Shown: positions 25,921 to 35,009 of the stretch, in pieces
Layout: each line of letters starts with the position of its first letter
How positions within the stretch are numbered: position 1 is the first letter of the stretch
Origin: Oscillospiraceae bacterium
GTDB taxonomy: Bacteria > Bacillota > Clostridia > Oscillospirales > Acutalibacteraceae
DNA: 64,000 bases
Assembly (NCBI GenBank): GCA_015066085.1
Contig: SVPA01000002.1
Span: forward strand, 83,614 to 147,613
Direction: 5' to 3'
Position numbers and translations under genes: made by a program
The notes under the pieces: generated by a model
What the model was told of the DNA's origin: nothing
Seen by the model: only the letters and a program-made list of their open reading frames with translations
Databases searched by the model: none

Positions 25921-26103
25921 ATGGCAGTACCGAAGAGAAAAACTTCTAAAGCAAGACGTGACAAAAGACGTAATAATTTATGGAAGCTTACTGCTCCCAC
26001 CCTCGTTAAGTGCGAGCGTTGTGGCGAATACAAGCGTCCTCACAGACTTTGCACCGCCTGCGGAACCTATAACGGACGCGAAGTTGTAAAAGTAGAAGAC
26101 TAA
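25921..26103 (+). CDS. rpmF: 50S ribosomal protein L32
   Basis: 60 residues, standard for L32: [16 protein letters not shown] at the N-terminus and two CxxC pairs (CERC, CTAC) that bind zinc, so this is the zinc-containing (C+) paralogue type. A consensus AAGGAGGTG site precedes the ATG. Confidence 0.98.
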   Translation: MAVPKRKTSKARRDKRRNNLWKLTAPTLVKCERCGEYKRPHRLCTACGTYNGREVVKVED

Positions 26104-26108
26104 TGGAG

Positions 26109-26139
26109 TAGAGGAGGAGCAATCCTTCTCTATTTTTTT
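26109..26139 (+). terminator. Intrinsic terminator after rpmF
   Basis: A 10-bp stem with one G-U pair (26109-26118 with 26123-26132), a GCAA loop and seven T. Confidence 0.85.
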
Positions 26140-26157
26140 ATAAAGAGGTGATATAAA

Positions 26158-27456
26158 GTGTCGGTAAAAATTTATGATGTTGAGAAGAAAAGTCCCGCCG
26201 CAAAGGCTCGGATAAAAAAGGGAAGCACTCTGGTTTCAATTAACTCAAATGAAATTATGGATGTTCTCGACTACCGTTTTTATCAAAAAGAAGAAGAACT
26301 TAACCTTGTTGTAAGAAATGAAAAGGGTAAAGAAAAAACCTATAAGATAAAGAAAGGCGAGGACTGTGAACTAGGTCTTGTTTTTGACAGTTATCTTATG
26401 GATTGTCAGCATTCTTGCAAGAATAAATGTATCTTCTGTTTTATCGACCAACTGCCCAAAGGACTTCGTGAAACCCTTTATTTTAAGGACGACGATTCAA
26501 GACTTTCTTTCCTTTTCGGTAATTATATTACCCTGACCAACCTGACCGAACACGAAATTGAGCGTATAATAAAAATGCATATAAGCCCCGTCAATATTTC
26601 GGTTCATACGGTAAATCCCGAACTCCGCTGTGCAATGATGAATAACCGCTTTGCCGGGGAAACCCTCGATATAATTAAGCGTTTTGACGATGCGGGAATA
26701 AAAATGAATTTTCAACTTGTTTTAGTCCCCGGTTATAACGACGGAAAGGAACTTGAGCGAACGCTGACCGAACTTTCAAGGTATAAAAATGTCGAATGTA
26801 TTGCTTCTGTTCCCGTCGGTATTACAAAATTTCGGGACGGTCTTGAAAAAATAGAGCCTTTTACCAAAGAAACGGCAGAAAAGGTAATCGAAATAACCGA
26901 TAAAATCGGCGAGATTTGTAAAAAAGAATACTCAAACCGCTTGGTCTACGCCGCCGACGAGTTTTATCTTTTGGCAGAAAAACCCTTGCCGAGTTTTGAA
27001 GAATACGGCGATTTTCCGCAACTTGATAACGGGGTTGGAATGTGGACCCTTTTTGAAAAGGAAAGTGAGGATGCGCTAAACGAAGTTCAGCCTCCCGTTT
27101 TACCCCGCAATATTTCCTGTGTCACGGGCGTTGCGGCCTATCCGCTTATAAAGTCTACTGTTGACAAGGCGACTTTAAAATGGCATAATTTAAACTGTAA
27201 GGTTTTCCCCGTTAAAAACAACTTTTTCGGCGAAAAAATTACGGTTGCGGGCCTTGTGACCGGCTCGGATATAATAAATCAGTTAAAAGGGGAAAATCTG
27301 GGCGATACGCTCCTTATCCCCTCAAATATGTTAAGGTTTGAGCGAGACCTGTTTTTAGACGATGTCTCGGTTTTAGACCTTGAAAAAGAACTCGGAGTAA
27401 AGGTAAAAATAACCGAACCCGACGGTTATTCCTTTATAGAAGCGTTATCAGAATAA
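26158..27456 (+). CDS. DUF512 PDZ/radical-SAM-like iron-sulfur protein
   Basis: 432 residues. It has an N-terminal PDZ-like domain (about 1-65), then a CxxxCxxC cluster (CKNKCIFC, about 82-92) as in radical SAM proteins, and a C-terminal DUF512 domain (ITVAGLVTGSDIINQL; LLIPSNMLR...FLDDVSVLDLE). This family is conserved in clostridia and cyanobacteria next to der, as here. The reaction is unknown. The start is GTG at 26158 with GAGGTGA upstream. der follows after 19 bases. Confidence 0.9.
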   Translation: MSVKIYDVEKKSPAAKARIKKGSTLVSINSNEIMDVLDYRFYQKEEELNLVVRNEKGKEKTYKIKKGEDCELGLVFDSYLMDCQHSCKNKCIFCFIDQLPKGLRETLYFKDDDSRLSFLFGNYITLTNLTEHEIERIIKMHISPVNISVHTVNPELRCAMMNNRFAGETLDIIKRFDDAGIKMNFQLVLVPGYNDGKELERTLTELSRYKNVECIASVPVGITKFRDGLEKIEPFTKETAEKVIEITDKIGEICKKEYSNRLVYAADEFYLLAEKPLPSFEEYGDFPQLDNGVGMWTLFEKESEDALNEVQPPVLPRNISCVTGVAAYPLIKSTVDKATLKWHNLNCKVFPVKNNFFGEKITVAGLVTGSDIINQLKGENLGDTLLIPSNMLRFERDLFLDDVSVLDLEKELGVKVKITEPDGYSFIEALSE

Positions 27457-27475
27457 AAAAGAGAGGAAAAATCAA

Positions 27476-28798
27476 ATGGCGAAACCCGTTGTTGCCGTTG
27501 TTGGACGGCCTAATGTCGGAAAATCGACCCTCTTTAACAAACTTATAGGAAAAAGGATGTCAATAGTCGACGACACTCCCGGTGTTACCCGTGATAGAAT
27601 TTATGGGGATGCCGAATGGTGCGGTTATAAAATGATGCTTATTGATACGGGCGGAATTGAACACGGCACCGACGATGTCATTCTTGCGGGAATGCGAAAT
27701 CAGGCAGAACTCGCAATCGAAATGGCTAATGTTATAATTTTTGTGGTCGATATAAAGTGCGGTGTTACCGCCTCTGATGCAGAGGTTGCGGCTATGCTTC
27801 AAAAAAGCGGAAAGCCCGTTGTCCTTTGCGTCAACAAGTGCGACAGTCTTGGAAATCTCCCCCTCGAGTTTTATGAGTTTTATAATTTAGGGCTTGGCGA
27901 CCCCGTTGCCGTTTCTTCGGTTCACGGTCACGGAACGGGCGACCTTCTTGATGAGGTTGTAAAATATCTTCCAAGCGCTTTAGATGATGAACTTGAAAGC
28001 GAAATTATCAATGTAGCGGTAATCGGAAAACCAAATGCCGGCAAATCTTCCCTTGTAAACGCCGTAACGGGCGAGGAAAGGGCAATTGTTTCGGATATTG
28101 CGGGAACAACCCGTGACGCTATTGATACTTTAGTGGAGAATGGTTTCGGCCGTTTTAATTTTACCGATACGGCGGGTCTTCGCCGAAAGAGTAAGGTCGA
28201 CGATAAACTTGAAAAATATAGCGTTCTTCGTGCCAGAATGGCGATTGAGCGAAGCGACGTTTGTGTAATTATGATAGATGGAACCGACGGCTTTACCGAA
28301 CAGGATTCAAAGGTTGCGGGTCTTGCGCTGGAAGAGGGAAAGGCTTGTATTATTGCGGTCAATAAATGGGATATCGTCGAAAAAGACGGAAGAACTATGG
28401 ACGCTTACCGCAAAAGCCTTATGAAAGATTTTTCCTTTATGCCCTTTGCCCCGATAATCTTTATTTCGGCAAAAACAGGTCAGCGTCTTGACCGTCTTTT
28501 TGAACTTATTAAGTATGTTCACGAGCAGAATACAATGCGTATTTCTACCGGCCGTCTTAACGACATTCTCGCCGAAGCCACTGCCCGTGTTCAACCCCCG
28601 ACAGACAAGGGAAGAAGACTTAAAATTTATTATATGACCCAGGCGTCTACAAAACCGCCAACCTTTGTTTGTTTCTGCAACCGTGCAGATTTGTTCCATT
28701 TTTCGTATCAGCGTTATCTTGAAAATCAGATACGCTCAACCTTCGGTTTAGAGGGTACCCCAATTCGTTTTGTTATTAGAGAAAGAGGAGATAAATAA
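27476..28798 (+). CDS. der: GTPase Der (EngA), 50S assembly
   Basis: 440 residues with two tandem GTPase domains: first GRPNVGKST (about 10-18), DTGG and NKCD; second GKPNAGKSS (about 181-189), DTAG and NKWD; then the KH-like C-terminal domain (KIYYMTQASTKPPTFVCFCN). It is essential for 50S ribosome assembly. It is followed immediately by plsY, whose ATG begins at the base after the stop. Confidence 0.98.
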   Translation: MAKPVVAVVGRPNVGKSTLFNKLIGKRMSIVDDTPGVTRDRIYGDAEWCGYKMMLIDTGGIEHGTDDVILAGMRNQAELAIEMANVIIFVVDIKCGVTASDAEVAAMLQKSGKPVVLCVNKCDSLGNLPLEFYEFYNLGLGDPVAVSSVHGHGTGDLLDEVVKYLPSALDDELESEIINVAVIGKPNAGKSSLVNAVTGEERAIVSDIAGTTRDAIDTLVENGFGRFNFTDTAGLRRKSKVDDKLEKYSVLRARMAIERSDVCVIMIDGTDGFTEQDSKVAGLALEEGKACIIAVNKWDIVEKDGRTMDAYRKSLMKDFSFMPFAPIIFISAKTGQRLDRLFELIKYVHEQNTMRISTGRLNDILAEATARVQPPTDKGRRLKIYYMTQASTKPPTFVCFCNRADLFHFSYQRYLENQIRSTFGLEGTPIRFVIRERGDK

Positions 28799-29506
28799 AT
28801 GAGCCCAACCAGTATTTTAATTGCTATCGGAGTAATTATTTTTGCCTATCTTATCGGCTCTGTCAGTTTTTCGGTAATATTCTCTAAACTCTTTACGGGA
28901 AAAGATGTAAGAAACTCAGGAAGCGGAAATGCGGGAGCAACCAACGTTCTTCGTACTGCGGGAAAACTTCCTGCAATTCTTACCTTCGTTTGCGATGCTC
29001 TTAAAGGCTTTGTTGCCTGTTTTGCGGGAAAAGCGGTCTTTTCTTATCTTTACGCCCTTCCCGAAACCTCCGAGGTTTTAAACCCAATGTACGGGGCGTA
29101 TATTTGCTGTATCGCCGTAATGCTCGGCCACATTTTTCCAATATTTTTTGGTTTTAAAGGCGGAAAAGCCGTCGCTTGCAGTGTTGGCACCTTTGCCGTT
29201 TGCTGTCCTTTGGCAATCGTTTTAGGGCTTTTAGTTTTTGTGCTTGGACTTATCTTTACTAAAATAGTTTCCTTAAGTTCAATCCTTGCAACCGTAACGG
29301 TAGTTTTGTCGGCAATTCTCTATTCGGTTTTCGGCCCCGAAACTGTGTCAAACGCCTTTTTCCCCGCTGTTGACTATAATATTGTACCAACCGCTATACT
29401 TTCTGTTCTTGCGGGGGCAATAGTAATTTTAAAGCATAAAAGCAATATTGTTCGACTTTTAAACGGAACAGAAAAGAAAATTTCGTCTAAAAAGAAGGAG
29501 GCATAA
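28799..29506 (+). CDS. plsY: Acyl-phosphate:glycerol-3-phosphate acyltransferase PlsY
   Basis: 235-residue membrane enzyme that makes lysophosphatidate for phospholipid synthesis. All three conserved loops are visible: SGNAGATNVLRTAGK, GHIFPIFFGFKGGKAVA and the C-terminal LSVLAGAIVILKHKSNI. It is a little longer than usual because of an insertion before the last helix. It partners with GpsA, encoded next, which supplies glycerol 3-phosphate. Its stop overlaps the gpsA start (TAATG). Confidence 0.96.
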   Translation: MSPTSILIAIGVIIFAYLIGSVSFSVIFSKLFTGKDVRNSGSGNAGATNVLRTAGKLPAILTFVCDALKGFVACFAGKAVFSYLYALPETSEVLNPMYGAYICCIAVMLGHIFPIFFGFKGGKAVACSVGTFAVCCPLAIVLGLLVFVLGLIFTKIVSLSSILATVTVVLSAILYSVFGPETVSNAFFPAVDYNIVPTAILSVLAGAIVILKHKSNIVRLLNGTEKKISSKKKEA

Positions 29507-30486
29507 TGGCTAAAATAACCGTTCTCGGAGCAGGCGGGTGGGGTCTTGCCCTAGCGCTTACTCTTTTTGAAAATAAACATCAGGTTGCCGTTTGGTCGCC
29601 CTTTGCTCAAGAGGTCGAGAACCTAAACGCTACAAGAAAGAACGATAAACTCTTAAAGGGAATTACTATTCCGAAAGAAATAACCGTAACCGATGATATA
29701 TCTATATCTTCAGGTAGCGATATAACCGTTATAGCAACCCCTTCTTTTGCCGTTCGTCAGACTGCTAAAAGGCTTAAAGAGGTTGAAAACCACGGAATAG
29801 TTGTAAATGTTGCCAAGGGTTTTGAGGCCGATACAATGCTTCGTTTATCTGAGGTAATTAAAGAGGAACTGCCCTCTTCTTTTGTTGCGGTGCTTTCGGG
29901 CCCCTCCCACGCCGAAGAGGTTGCAAGAAAAATTCCGACAATGCTAACCGTTTCGGGAAGCGACCTTAATTCTCTTAAAACTGTTCAGCAAATCTTCTCT
30001 AACAATTTCCTTAGAGTATATACCAATACCGATATTGTTGGCGTTGAACTTGGCGGAGCCCTTAAAAATATAATTGCCGTTGCGGCAGGTGTCTGTGACG
30101 GAATAGGCCTTGGCGACAATTCAAAAGCCGCCCTAATAACAAGGGGTCTTGCCGAAATGATAAGACTTGGTGAGTCTATGGGTGCAAATGCGTCAACCTT
30201 TTCTGGTCTTTCGGGTATAGGCGACCTTATTGTTACCTGCACCTCGGTACATAGCCGAAATCACCGTTTCGGAGAACTTGTAGGAAAGGGAACAAGCGTT
30301 AGCGAGGCTTTAGATACCGTAGGTACGGTAGAGGGTTACTTTGCCTGTAAAATGGCGTATAGCCTTGCTAAAAAATATAATGTAGACGCCCCTATAATTC
30401 AGGTCTGTTACGAACTTCTTTATAACGGCTACTCGGTAAAAGATGTCGTAGAACCTCTTATGACCCGTCCTTTTAAAAACGAATAA
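29506..30486 (+). CDS. gpsA: NAD(P)H-dependent glycerol-3-phosphate dehydrogenase
   Basis: 326 residues. The Rossmann motif GAGGWGLALA (about 8-17), SGPSHAEEVA, the catalytic Lys in ELGGALKNIIAVAAG and SGIGDLIVTCTS are all present. It reduces dihydroxyacetone phosphate to glycerol 3-phosphate for PlsY. It is the end of the der-plsY-gpsA operon, before a strong terminator. Confidence 0.97.
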   Translation: MAKITVLGAGGWGLALALTLFENKHQVAVWSPFAQEVENLNATRKNDKLLKGITIPKEITVTDDISISSGSDITVIATPSFAVRQTAKRLKEVENHGIVVNVAKGFEADTMLRLSEVIKEELPSSFVAVLSGPSHAEEVARKIPTMLTVSGSDLNSLKTVQQIFSNNFLRVYTNTDIVGVELGGALKNIIAVAAGVCDGIGLGDNSKAALITRGLAEMIRLGESMGANASTFSGLSGIGDLIVTCTSVHSRNHRFGELVGKGTSVSEALDTVGTVEGYFACKMAYSLAKKYNVDAPIIQVCYELLYNGYSVKDVVEPLMTRPFKNE

Positions 30487-30492
30487 AAAGCA

Positions 30493-30523
30493 AAAACCCG
30501 AAGACTTTAAGTCTTCGGGTTTT
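30493..30523. terminator. Bidirectional terminator gpsA/rpmB
   Basis: 15-base arms 30493-30507 and 30509-30523 are exact inverted repeats starting with AAAA and ending with TTTT. It lies between convergent genes. Confidence 0.9.
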
Positions 30524-30550
30524 AAGTTATTGCTTATTTGTTGCGTAAAC

Positions 30551-30739
30551 TTAGTTAGCGCGAACAACCTTGCCTGAACGAAGGCAACGGGTGCAGACAT
30601 TGATTCTACGGGGTGAGCCGTTTACAATGGCCTTAACCTTTACAACATTGGGTTTCCAAGTTCTGTTGGTTCTTCTGTGAGAGTGAGAAACCTTAATGCC
30701 GAAAGCAATTTCCTTGCTGCAGATATCACATTTTGCCAT
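30551..30739 (-). CDS. rpmB: 50S ribosomal protein L28
   Basis: 62 residues: AKCDICSKEIAFGIKVSHSHRRTNR and the closing INVCTRCLRSGKV. Two CxxC pairs indicate the zinc-binding paralogue. The ATG at 30737-30739 has AGGAGGTG upstream; a longer frame reaching 30781 lacks family support. Confidence 0.97.
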   Translation of the reverse strand: MAKCDICSKEIAFGIKVSHSHRRTNRTWKPNVVKVKAIVNGSPRRINVCTRCLRSGKVVRAN

Positions 30740-30786
30740 GGACACTGCACCTCCTCTTCTTAGAGTTCTAATCAATAGCAAGGGTT

Positions 30787-30815
30787 ATGATAACACAAAT
30801 CATAAAAATTTGCAA
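30787..30815 (-). promoter_or_regulatory. Promoter for rpmB
   Basis: On the minus strand TTGCAA (30810-30815) and TATCAT (30787-30792) are 17 bases apart, about 50 bases before the rpmB start. Confidence 0.6.
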
Positions 30816-30843
30816 GTCTTTTTTGAAAAAAATTATATATTTA

Positions 30844-30872
30844 TTGTAAAAGTCTTGAAATTGTGTTAAAAT
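30844..30872 (+). promoter_or_regulatory. Extended -10 promoter for dCMP deaminase gene
   Basis: TTGTAA (30844-30849), 17 bases, TAAAAT (30867-30872) preceded by TGT. It is divergent from the rpmB promoter. Confidence 0.6.
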
Positions 30873-30925
30873 GTCGAAAAAGGGAAGTAAAAGGCTTTCC
30901 AACCAAATTATTATGAGGTGTATTT

Positions 30926-31405
30926 ATGAAACGCGAAGGATATCTTTCCTGGGACGAATATTTTATGGGTGTTGCCGAACTTTCGGCTATGCGAAGCAAA
31001 GACCCGTCTACACAGGTGGGTGCTTGTATTGTAAGTCAGGATAATAAGATTTTATCGGTCGGCTATAACGGAATGCCCAAATCTTGTTCGGACGATGAGT
31101 TCCCTTGGGACCGTGAGGGCGGCGCTCTTGACACAAAATACTTCTTTGTTTGTCATGCCGAACTTAACGCAATTCTTAATTTCCGTGGCGGTTCACTCGA
31201 AGGTAGCAAGGTTTATACAACCCTTTTCCCTTGTAACGAATGTGCTAAGGCAATTATTCAGGCGGGCGTTTCTGAAATTATCTATAAAAGCGATAAATAC
31301 GCTAACACCGAGTCAACTATTGCCTCAAAAATGATGTTCAAAGCCGCAGGTATTAAACTGACCCCTTATACCTTTGGCGATAAGGGTATAGAGTTTAAAC
31401 TTTAA
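30926..31405 (+). CDS. comEB: Deoxycytidylate (dCMP) deaminase
   Basis: 159-residue zinc deaminase: the catalytic HAE (CHAELNAILNF, about 76) and PCNEC (about 101-105) motifs place it in the dCMP deaminase/ComEB family, with the typical start SWDEYFMGVAELSAMRSKDPSTQVGA. It makes dUMP for thymidylate synthesis. Its 3' end overlaps the convergent pseudouridine synthase gene by 11 bases. Confidence 0.93.
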   Translation: MKREGYLSWDEYFMGVAELSAMRSKDPSTQVGACIVSQDNKILSVGYNGMPKSCSDDEFPWDREGGALDTKYFFVCHAELNAILNFRGGSLEGSKVYTTLFPCNECAKAIIQAGVSEIIYKSDKYANTESTIASKMMFKAAGIKLTPYTFGDKGIEFKL

Positions 31406-32357
31406 AATCAAAAAGTTCTTCGGCGAACCAAACCTTGTTTACCGTAAAGGTTTTGCCGTTTAGATAGTCTAAAATTCCGCCGTCGGTTTTAAAGTTAAAG
31501 GTTAGTTTGTAGGAATAAAGGGCTTGTCTTGTAAAGCCAAGTTTCTTATCGTTTGCAAGTTTGCCGTATTTTCCGTCGCCAAGAAGCGGGTGACCGACTG
31601 ACGCCATATGTGCTCTTATCTGATGGGTTCTTCCTGTTAGCAGGTCAACCTCAATCAGAGATAAATTGTTCTTGCTTTTAAGAACACGGTACCTTGTTTT
31701 TATTGTAAGGTTACCGTCCTGCTTTTCCGATTTAAGATAAACCTTGTTTTTGCTTTCGTTTTTCTCTAAAAAGCCTTCAAGGGTTGCCTCTCTTTTTTCG
31801 GGAGTGCCGTGAATAACGGCTAAATATTGCTTGTCAATTTCTCGTTCTTTTATCTTTTCGCAAAGTATTTTAAGCGCCTGTGCATTTTTGGCGGCAATTA
31901 CAATTCCGCCTGTTCCTCGGTCAATGCGGTTTGCAAGCGACGGCTTAAAACTGTTTTCCTCTTCGGGACGAAATTCGCCTTTGTCATAAAGATAGTGCTG
32001 AATACGGCCGATAAGCGTGTCGGAGTATTCTTTATCATCGGGGTGTACAAGCACCCCTTGTTTTTTGTCTACAAGAATAATGTTTTCGTCTTCATAAACA
32101 ATATCAAGTTTAACGGGTGCCGATAAAAAGTCATATTTAGGGTCGCCTTTTTCAAAAAACTCGTCCTTAATCCAGGCCTCTACCGTGTCGCCAAGTTCAA
32201 GTTTAGTTGAAATTTCGGCGCGTTTGCCGTTAACCTTAATGTGTTTTGTGCGAATAAATTTATACATAAGTGAGTTAGGAAGGCCGGGCATAGCCTTTTG
32301 AATAAACTTATCAAGACGCTTTCCCGCGTCATTTTTTCCAACCGTAAAACTTTTCAT
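31395..32357 (-). CDS. RluA-family 23S rRNA pseudouridine synthase
   Basis: 320 residues. It has an N-terminal S4 domain (RLDKFIQKAMPGLPNSLMYKFIRTKHIKVNG), then the RluA catalytic domain with the active Asp in NRIDRGTGGIVI and the GRTHQIRAHMASVGHPLLGD motif. It isomerises uridines in rRNA; which positions cannot be told. The ATG at 32355-32357 has GGAG upstream. It is divergent from radC across a 71-base gap. Confidence 0.93.
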   Translation of the reverse strand: MKSFTVGKNDAGKRLDKFIQKAMPGLPNSLMYKFIRTKHIKVNGKRAEISTKLELGDTVEAWIKDEFFEKGDPKYDFLSAPVKLDIVYEDENIILVDKKQGVLVHPDDKEYSDTLIGRIQHYLYDKGEFRPEEENSFKPSLANRIDRGTGGIVIAAKNAQALKILCEKIKEREIDKQYLAVIHGTPEKREATLEGFLEKNESKNKVYLKSEKQDGNLTIKTRYRVLKSKNNLSLIEVDLLTGRTHQIRAHMASVGHPLLGDGKYGKLANDKKLGFTRQALYSYKLTFNFKTDGGILDYLNGKTFTVNKVWFAEELFDFKV

Positions 32358-32428
32358 ATATAAACTCCATTTATAAGATACATATACTATAACATATTTT
32401 TCTGCTTTTTGGAAGAGGAGGAACAAAC

Positions 32429-33130
32429 TTGTCCGAAAATATTCATGCAGGTCACAGAAACCGCCTTAAAGAAGAAATTCTTTCGGCCGACATAACCGAC
32501 CTTAAACCGCCCGAAAAACTTCTTGAAATGTTGCTTTTTTACGGAATACCCCAAAAGGATACAGCGGGAATTGCAAGGGAACTTATAAAAACTTTCGGGG
32601 ATTTCAGCGGAGTGCTTGACGCCGATATTGAGGACCTTGTAAAAATAAAGGGTATGACAAGAAATGCCGCAAGTCTTATAAAACTTATGCGTCCGGTTGG
32701 CAGAACCTATATTCTTAGCAAGTTCGGCGAAAAACAAACCCTTAAAAATCACGAAGAAATTGGAAATTATATACTTACAAGGTACTATTCTTTAAACCGT
32801 GAATGTTTTTCGCTTCTCTGCCTTAACCGACTAGGTAAGGTTATCTCTTTTGAAATAATAATGAGCGGTAATGTCGACTCGGTCGGTGTGAGTATTCGCA
32901 CAATACTTGAAAAGGTAATGAAGAGCGAGGCAACGGCGGTTGTTATCGCCCATAATCATCCCGGCGGAGTCGCCCTGCCCTCCTATCAGGATATTGAGAT
33001 TACCAAATCTATAAAACAATCTCTCGATATAATTTCCGTGAATCTTGTCGACCATATTATAGTTGGCGATGCCGACTATGTGTCAATGGCAAGTTCGCGA
33101 GAGTTTTCCTATCTTTTTAAAACCGAATAA
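32429..33130 (+). CDS. radC: RadC/JAB domain DNA repair-associated protein
   Basis: 233 residues. It has an N-terminal helix-hairpin-helix-like region (LVKIKGMTRNAASLIKL) and a C-terminal JAMM metalloprotease-like motif, HNH at about 172 with PSYQD (H-x-H-x7-S-x2-D complete). Despite the name, a repair role is not established. The start is TTG at 32429 with AGGAGG 7 bases upstream. Confidence 0.93.
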   Translation: MSENIHAGHRNRLKEEILSADITDLKPPEKLLEMLLFYGIPQKDTAGIARELIKTFGDFSGVLDADIEDLVKIKGMTRNAASLIKLMRPVGRTYILSKFGEKQTLKNHEEIGNYILTRYYSLNRECFSLLCLNRLGKVISFEIIMSGNVDSVGVSIRTILEKVMKSEATAVVIAHNHPGGVALPSYQDIEITKSIKQSLDIISVNLVDHIIVGDADYVSMASSREFSYLFKTE

Positions 33131-33139
33131 ATAAAGTAA

Positions 33140-33184
33140 AAACGGCCATACTTATCATAGAACTCTATGAAAGGATGGCCGTTT
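33140..33184 (+). promoter_or_regulatory. Hairpin ending at a start codon (RBS-embedding)
   Basis: A 10-bp stem (33140-33149 with 33175-33184) with an inner stem 33156-33160/33165-33169. The putative Shine-Dalgarno AAAGGATGG lies partly in the internal loop and partly in the 3' arm, and the ATG follows the stem directly. It could terminate radC weakly or gate translation. Confidence 0.6.
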
Positions 33185-33619
33185 ATGATAGAACAGGATA
33201 CAATTAAACTGCTCAGAGAATGTGATGCAGGGGTAAAAATGGGGACCGAGTCGATAGAAGATGTTATTGATAAGGTAAAGTCGTCTTCCCTTAGAAAATA
33301 CCTTTCCGATTGCAAGGTGGAGCACGAAAAACTCAACACCGAAATTCAAAACTTGCTGGATAAATATAAGGATGAGGGTAAAGACCCAAATCCTATCGCA
33401 AAGGGAATGTCCTGGATGAAGACAAATATGAAACTTGCTATGGATAGTACCGACGAAACCATTGCCGACCTTATGACCGACGGTTGCAATATGGGGGTAA
33501 AATCTTTAAACCGTTACCTTAATGAGTATGAAGCCGCCGACGAGGTTTCAAAAGACATCTGCAAACGCCTTATAAATTTAGAAGAGCGACTCGCCGAAGA
33601 CATCAGAAAATACCTGTAA
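33185..33619 (+). CDS. Ferritin-like four-helix protein (DUF2383-like)
   Basis: 144 residues, almost wholly helical, with heptad-like Leu/Ile spacing. The EHEKL and DETIADLM segments resemble ferritin-like DUF2383 proteins. No clear di-iron ExxH pair set could be assigned, so iron binding is unproven. The start at 33185 is favoured over 33167 because AAAGGATG lies about 9 bases before it. A strong terminator follows. Confidence 0.7.
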   Translation: MIEQDTIKLLRECDAGVKMGTESIEDVIDKVKSSSLRKYLSDCKVEHEKLNTEIQNLLDKYKDEGKDPNPIAKGMSWMKTNMKLAMDSTDETIADLMTDGCNMGVKSLNRYLNEYEAADEVSKDICKRLINLEERLAEDIRKYL

Positions 33620-33644
33620 AAAAACGCCCGTCAGGGCGTTTTTT
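33619..33644. terminator. Bidirectional terminator
   Basis: An 11-bp stem (33619-33629 with 33634-33644), loop GTCA, A-run before and T-run after. It lies between convergent genes. Confidence 0.9.
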
Positions 33645-34998
33645 ATGTTTCGGTTGCAACTAAAAAGTCATACTGTTTTGCAATCTCGTTCCAGGTAACT
33701 GCCGAAACCGCACCGCTTGGTTCAATCCCGAACAGACGCTGAAAGGTCTGCACGGCGTTTTCGGTCTGTTCCCCGAAATATCCCGTAACCGGAATTTTCG
33801 GAATATCGTTTATATAGTCTGCAATAAAACTTAAATAGGTCTGAAGGTCGGTGACCGCCTGACCTCTCATTCCCTCGCTTAAAACATACCCGGGGTATAG
33901 TTTTGCGCTTACTCCGTAAAAATCCGACGGAATAGCACTTACCGTGTTTATATAAACTTCGCTTAATTTGTTCCAGGTTTCTCTGCCGACAATACCGTCG
34001 GGAATAAGCCCGTAAAACTCCTGAAAGGCTCTGACCGCGTCTGCCGTTGTGCTGTCGTAAACTCCCGTAATCGGTACAATGTTAAAAGCCCCGTTAAAAT
34101 AAGCGATAACGCTTAAATAATACTGAATAAGCCGAACGGGAGTACCGGTTGAGCCAATCTGTAAAAGGTTTTCGTAAGGAACCTGTGCTTCCTGCAAAGT
34201 GACCCCCTCGCTTATAAGTTCGGATAGGTTTTTAACCCCGACATAATAGCGTTTGATTCGGTACCAGGTGGCTTTGTCAACCTCACCCGTCTGATTAAGA
34301 TTGAAAATTTGCTGAAAACTTCTGACCGCCGCCTCGGTCTGTGTGCCGAAAACTCCGTTTGGGTCGTCAATGTTTGGAATAGCGGGGTAATTTCTCCTTA
34401 TTCTGTTAAGTTCGTCCTGAATGGTTTCAACGTCGTTTCCCGAATCGCCTATTCTCAGAGGAGTCCCCGGGTATGACTCGGGAATATCTTCAACGGGAGC
34501 GTCGTTTATTATATCTATATCCTCGCCGTAATATCTTTGTAAAATCTGATAGGGGGTAAGCCCCGAATTCGCAAGGTCAACCGTACCCCATTGGGACAGT
34601 CCCGCACAGGTAGATGTCGTCCCGTTACAGAACTGCGTAAAAAGGGGATTAACCGTTCCTTGCCGTACTACATAGTCGTTAAAAAGTTCGTCAACTATAT
34701 TGCTTATGTTCTCAAAAATATCTCGGTCTTTAACAAAAGCCTGGTCAAATGCGGTTGAATTTGTAATATCAAAATCGTACCCGCGGGAGGGGTACCACTC
34801 GTTATAAATTCGGTTCAGTGCATAGGTAGTAATAGCGTAAATATTCGCCCGAAGAGCATTTTCAGGCCAGTTAGGATATATCTCGCTCGATGCAACATTC
34901 TTAACATAATCGGCAAAAGGAACGGTTACATTTTCTGCCGGGGAATCGGGCGGACCCAAATGCACCGTAATGTTTTCGGGTATGGTCTGAATCGGCAT
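33643..34998 (-). CDS. SpoIID-like lytic domain fused to three peptidoglycan-binding repeats
   Basis: 451 residues. The N-terminal part (about 10-165) follows the SpoIID/LytB fold pattern: ITVHLGPP, the segment SSEIYPNWPENALRANIYAITTYAL with a Glu at 39 at the place of the SpoIID catalytic Glu, and the closing LSQWGTVDLANSGLTPYQILQRYYG. Three PG_binding_1 repeats follow (about 178-252, 279-350, 375-445). There is no signal peptide or membrane helix, so it is either delivered from the mother-cell cytoplasm to the spore surface or not exported. The site is AGGAGG. It is 11 bases after its partner gene, under a candidate sigma-K promoter. A cortex-active enzyme or coat protein is inferred. Confidence 0.8.
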   Translation of the reverse strand: MPIQTIPENITVHLGPPDSPAENVTVPFADYVKNVASSEIYPNWPENALRANIYAITTYALNRIYNEWYPSRGYDFDITNSTAFDQAFVKDRDIFENISNIVDELFNDYVVRQGTVNPLFTQFCNGTTSTCAGLSQWGTVDLANSGLTPYQILQRYYGEDIDIINDAPVEDIPESYPGTPLRIGDSGNDVETIQDELNRIRRNYPAIPNIDDPNGVFGTQTEAAVRSFQQIFNLNQTGEVDKATWYRIKRYYVGVKNLSELISEGVTLQEAQVPYENLLQIGSTGTPVRLIQYYLSVIAYFNGAFNIVPITGVYDSTTADAVRAFQEFYGLIPDGIVGRETWNKLSEVYINTVSAIPSDFYGVSAKLYPGYVLSEGMRGQAVTDLQTYLSFIADYINDIPKIPVTGYFGEQTENAVQTFQRLFGIEPSGAVSAVTWNEIAKQYDFLVATET

Positions 34999-35009
34999 AT
35001 AAAAACCTC

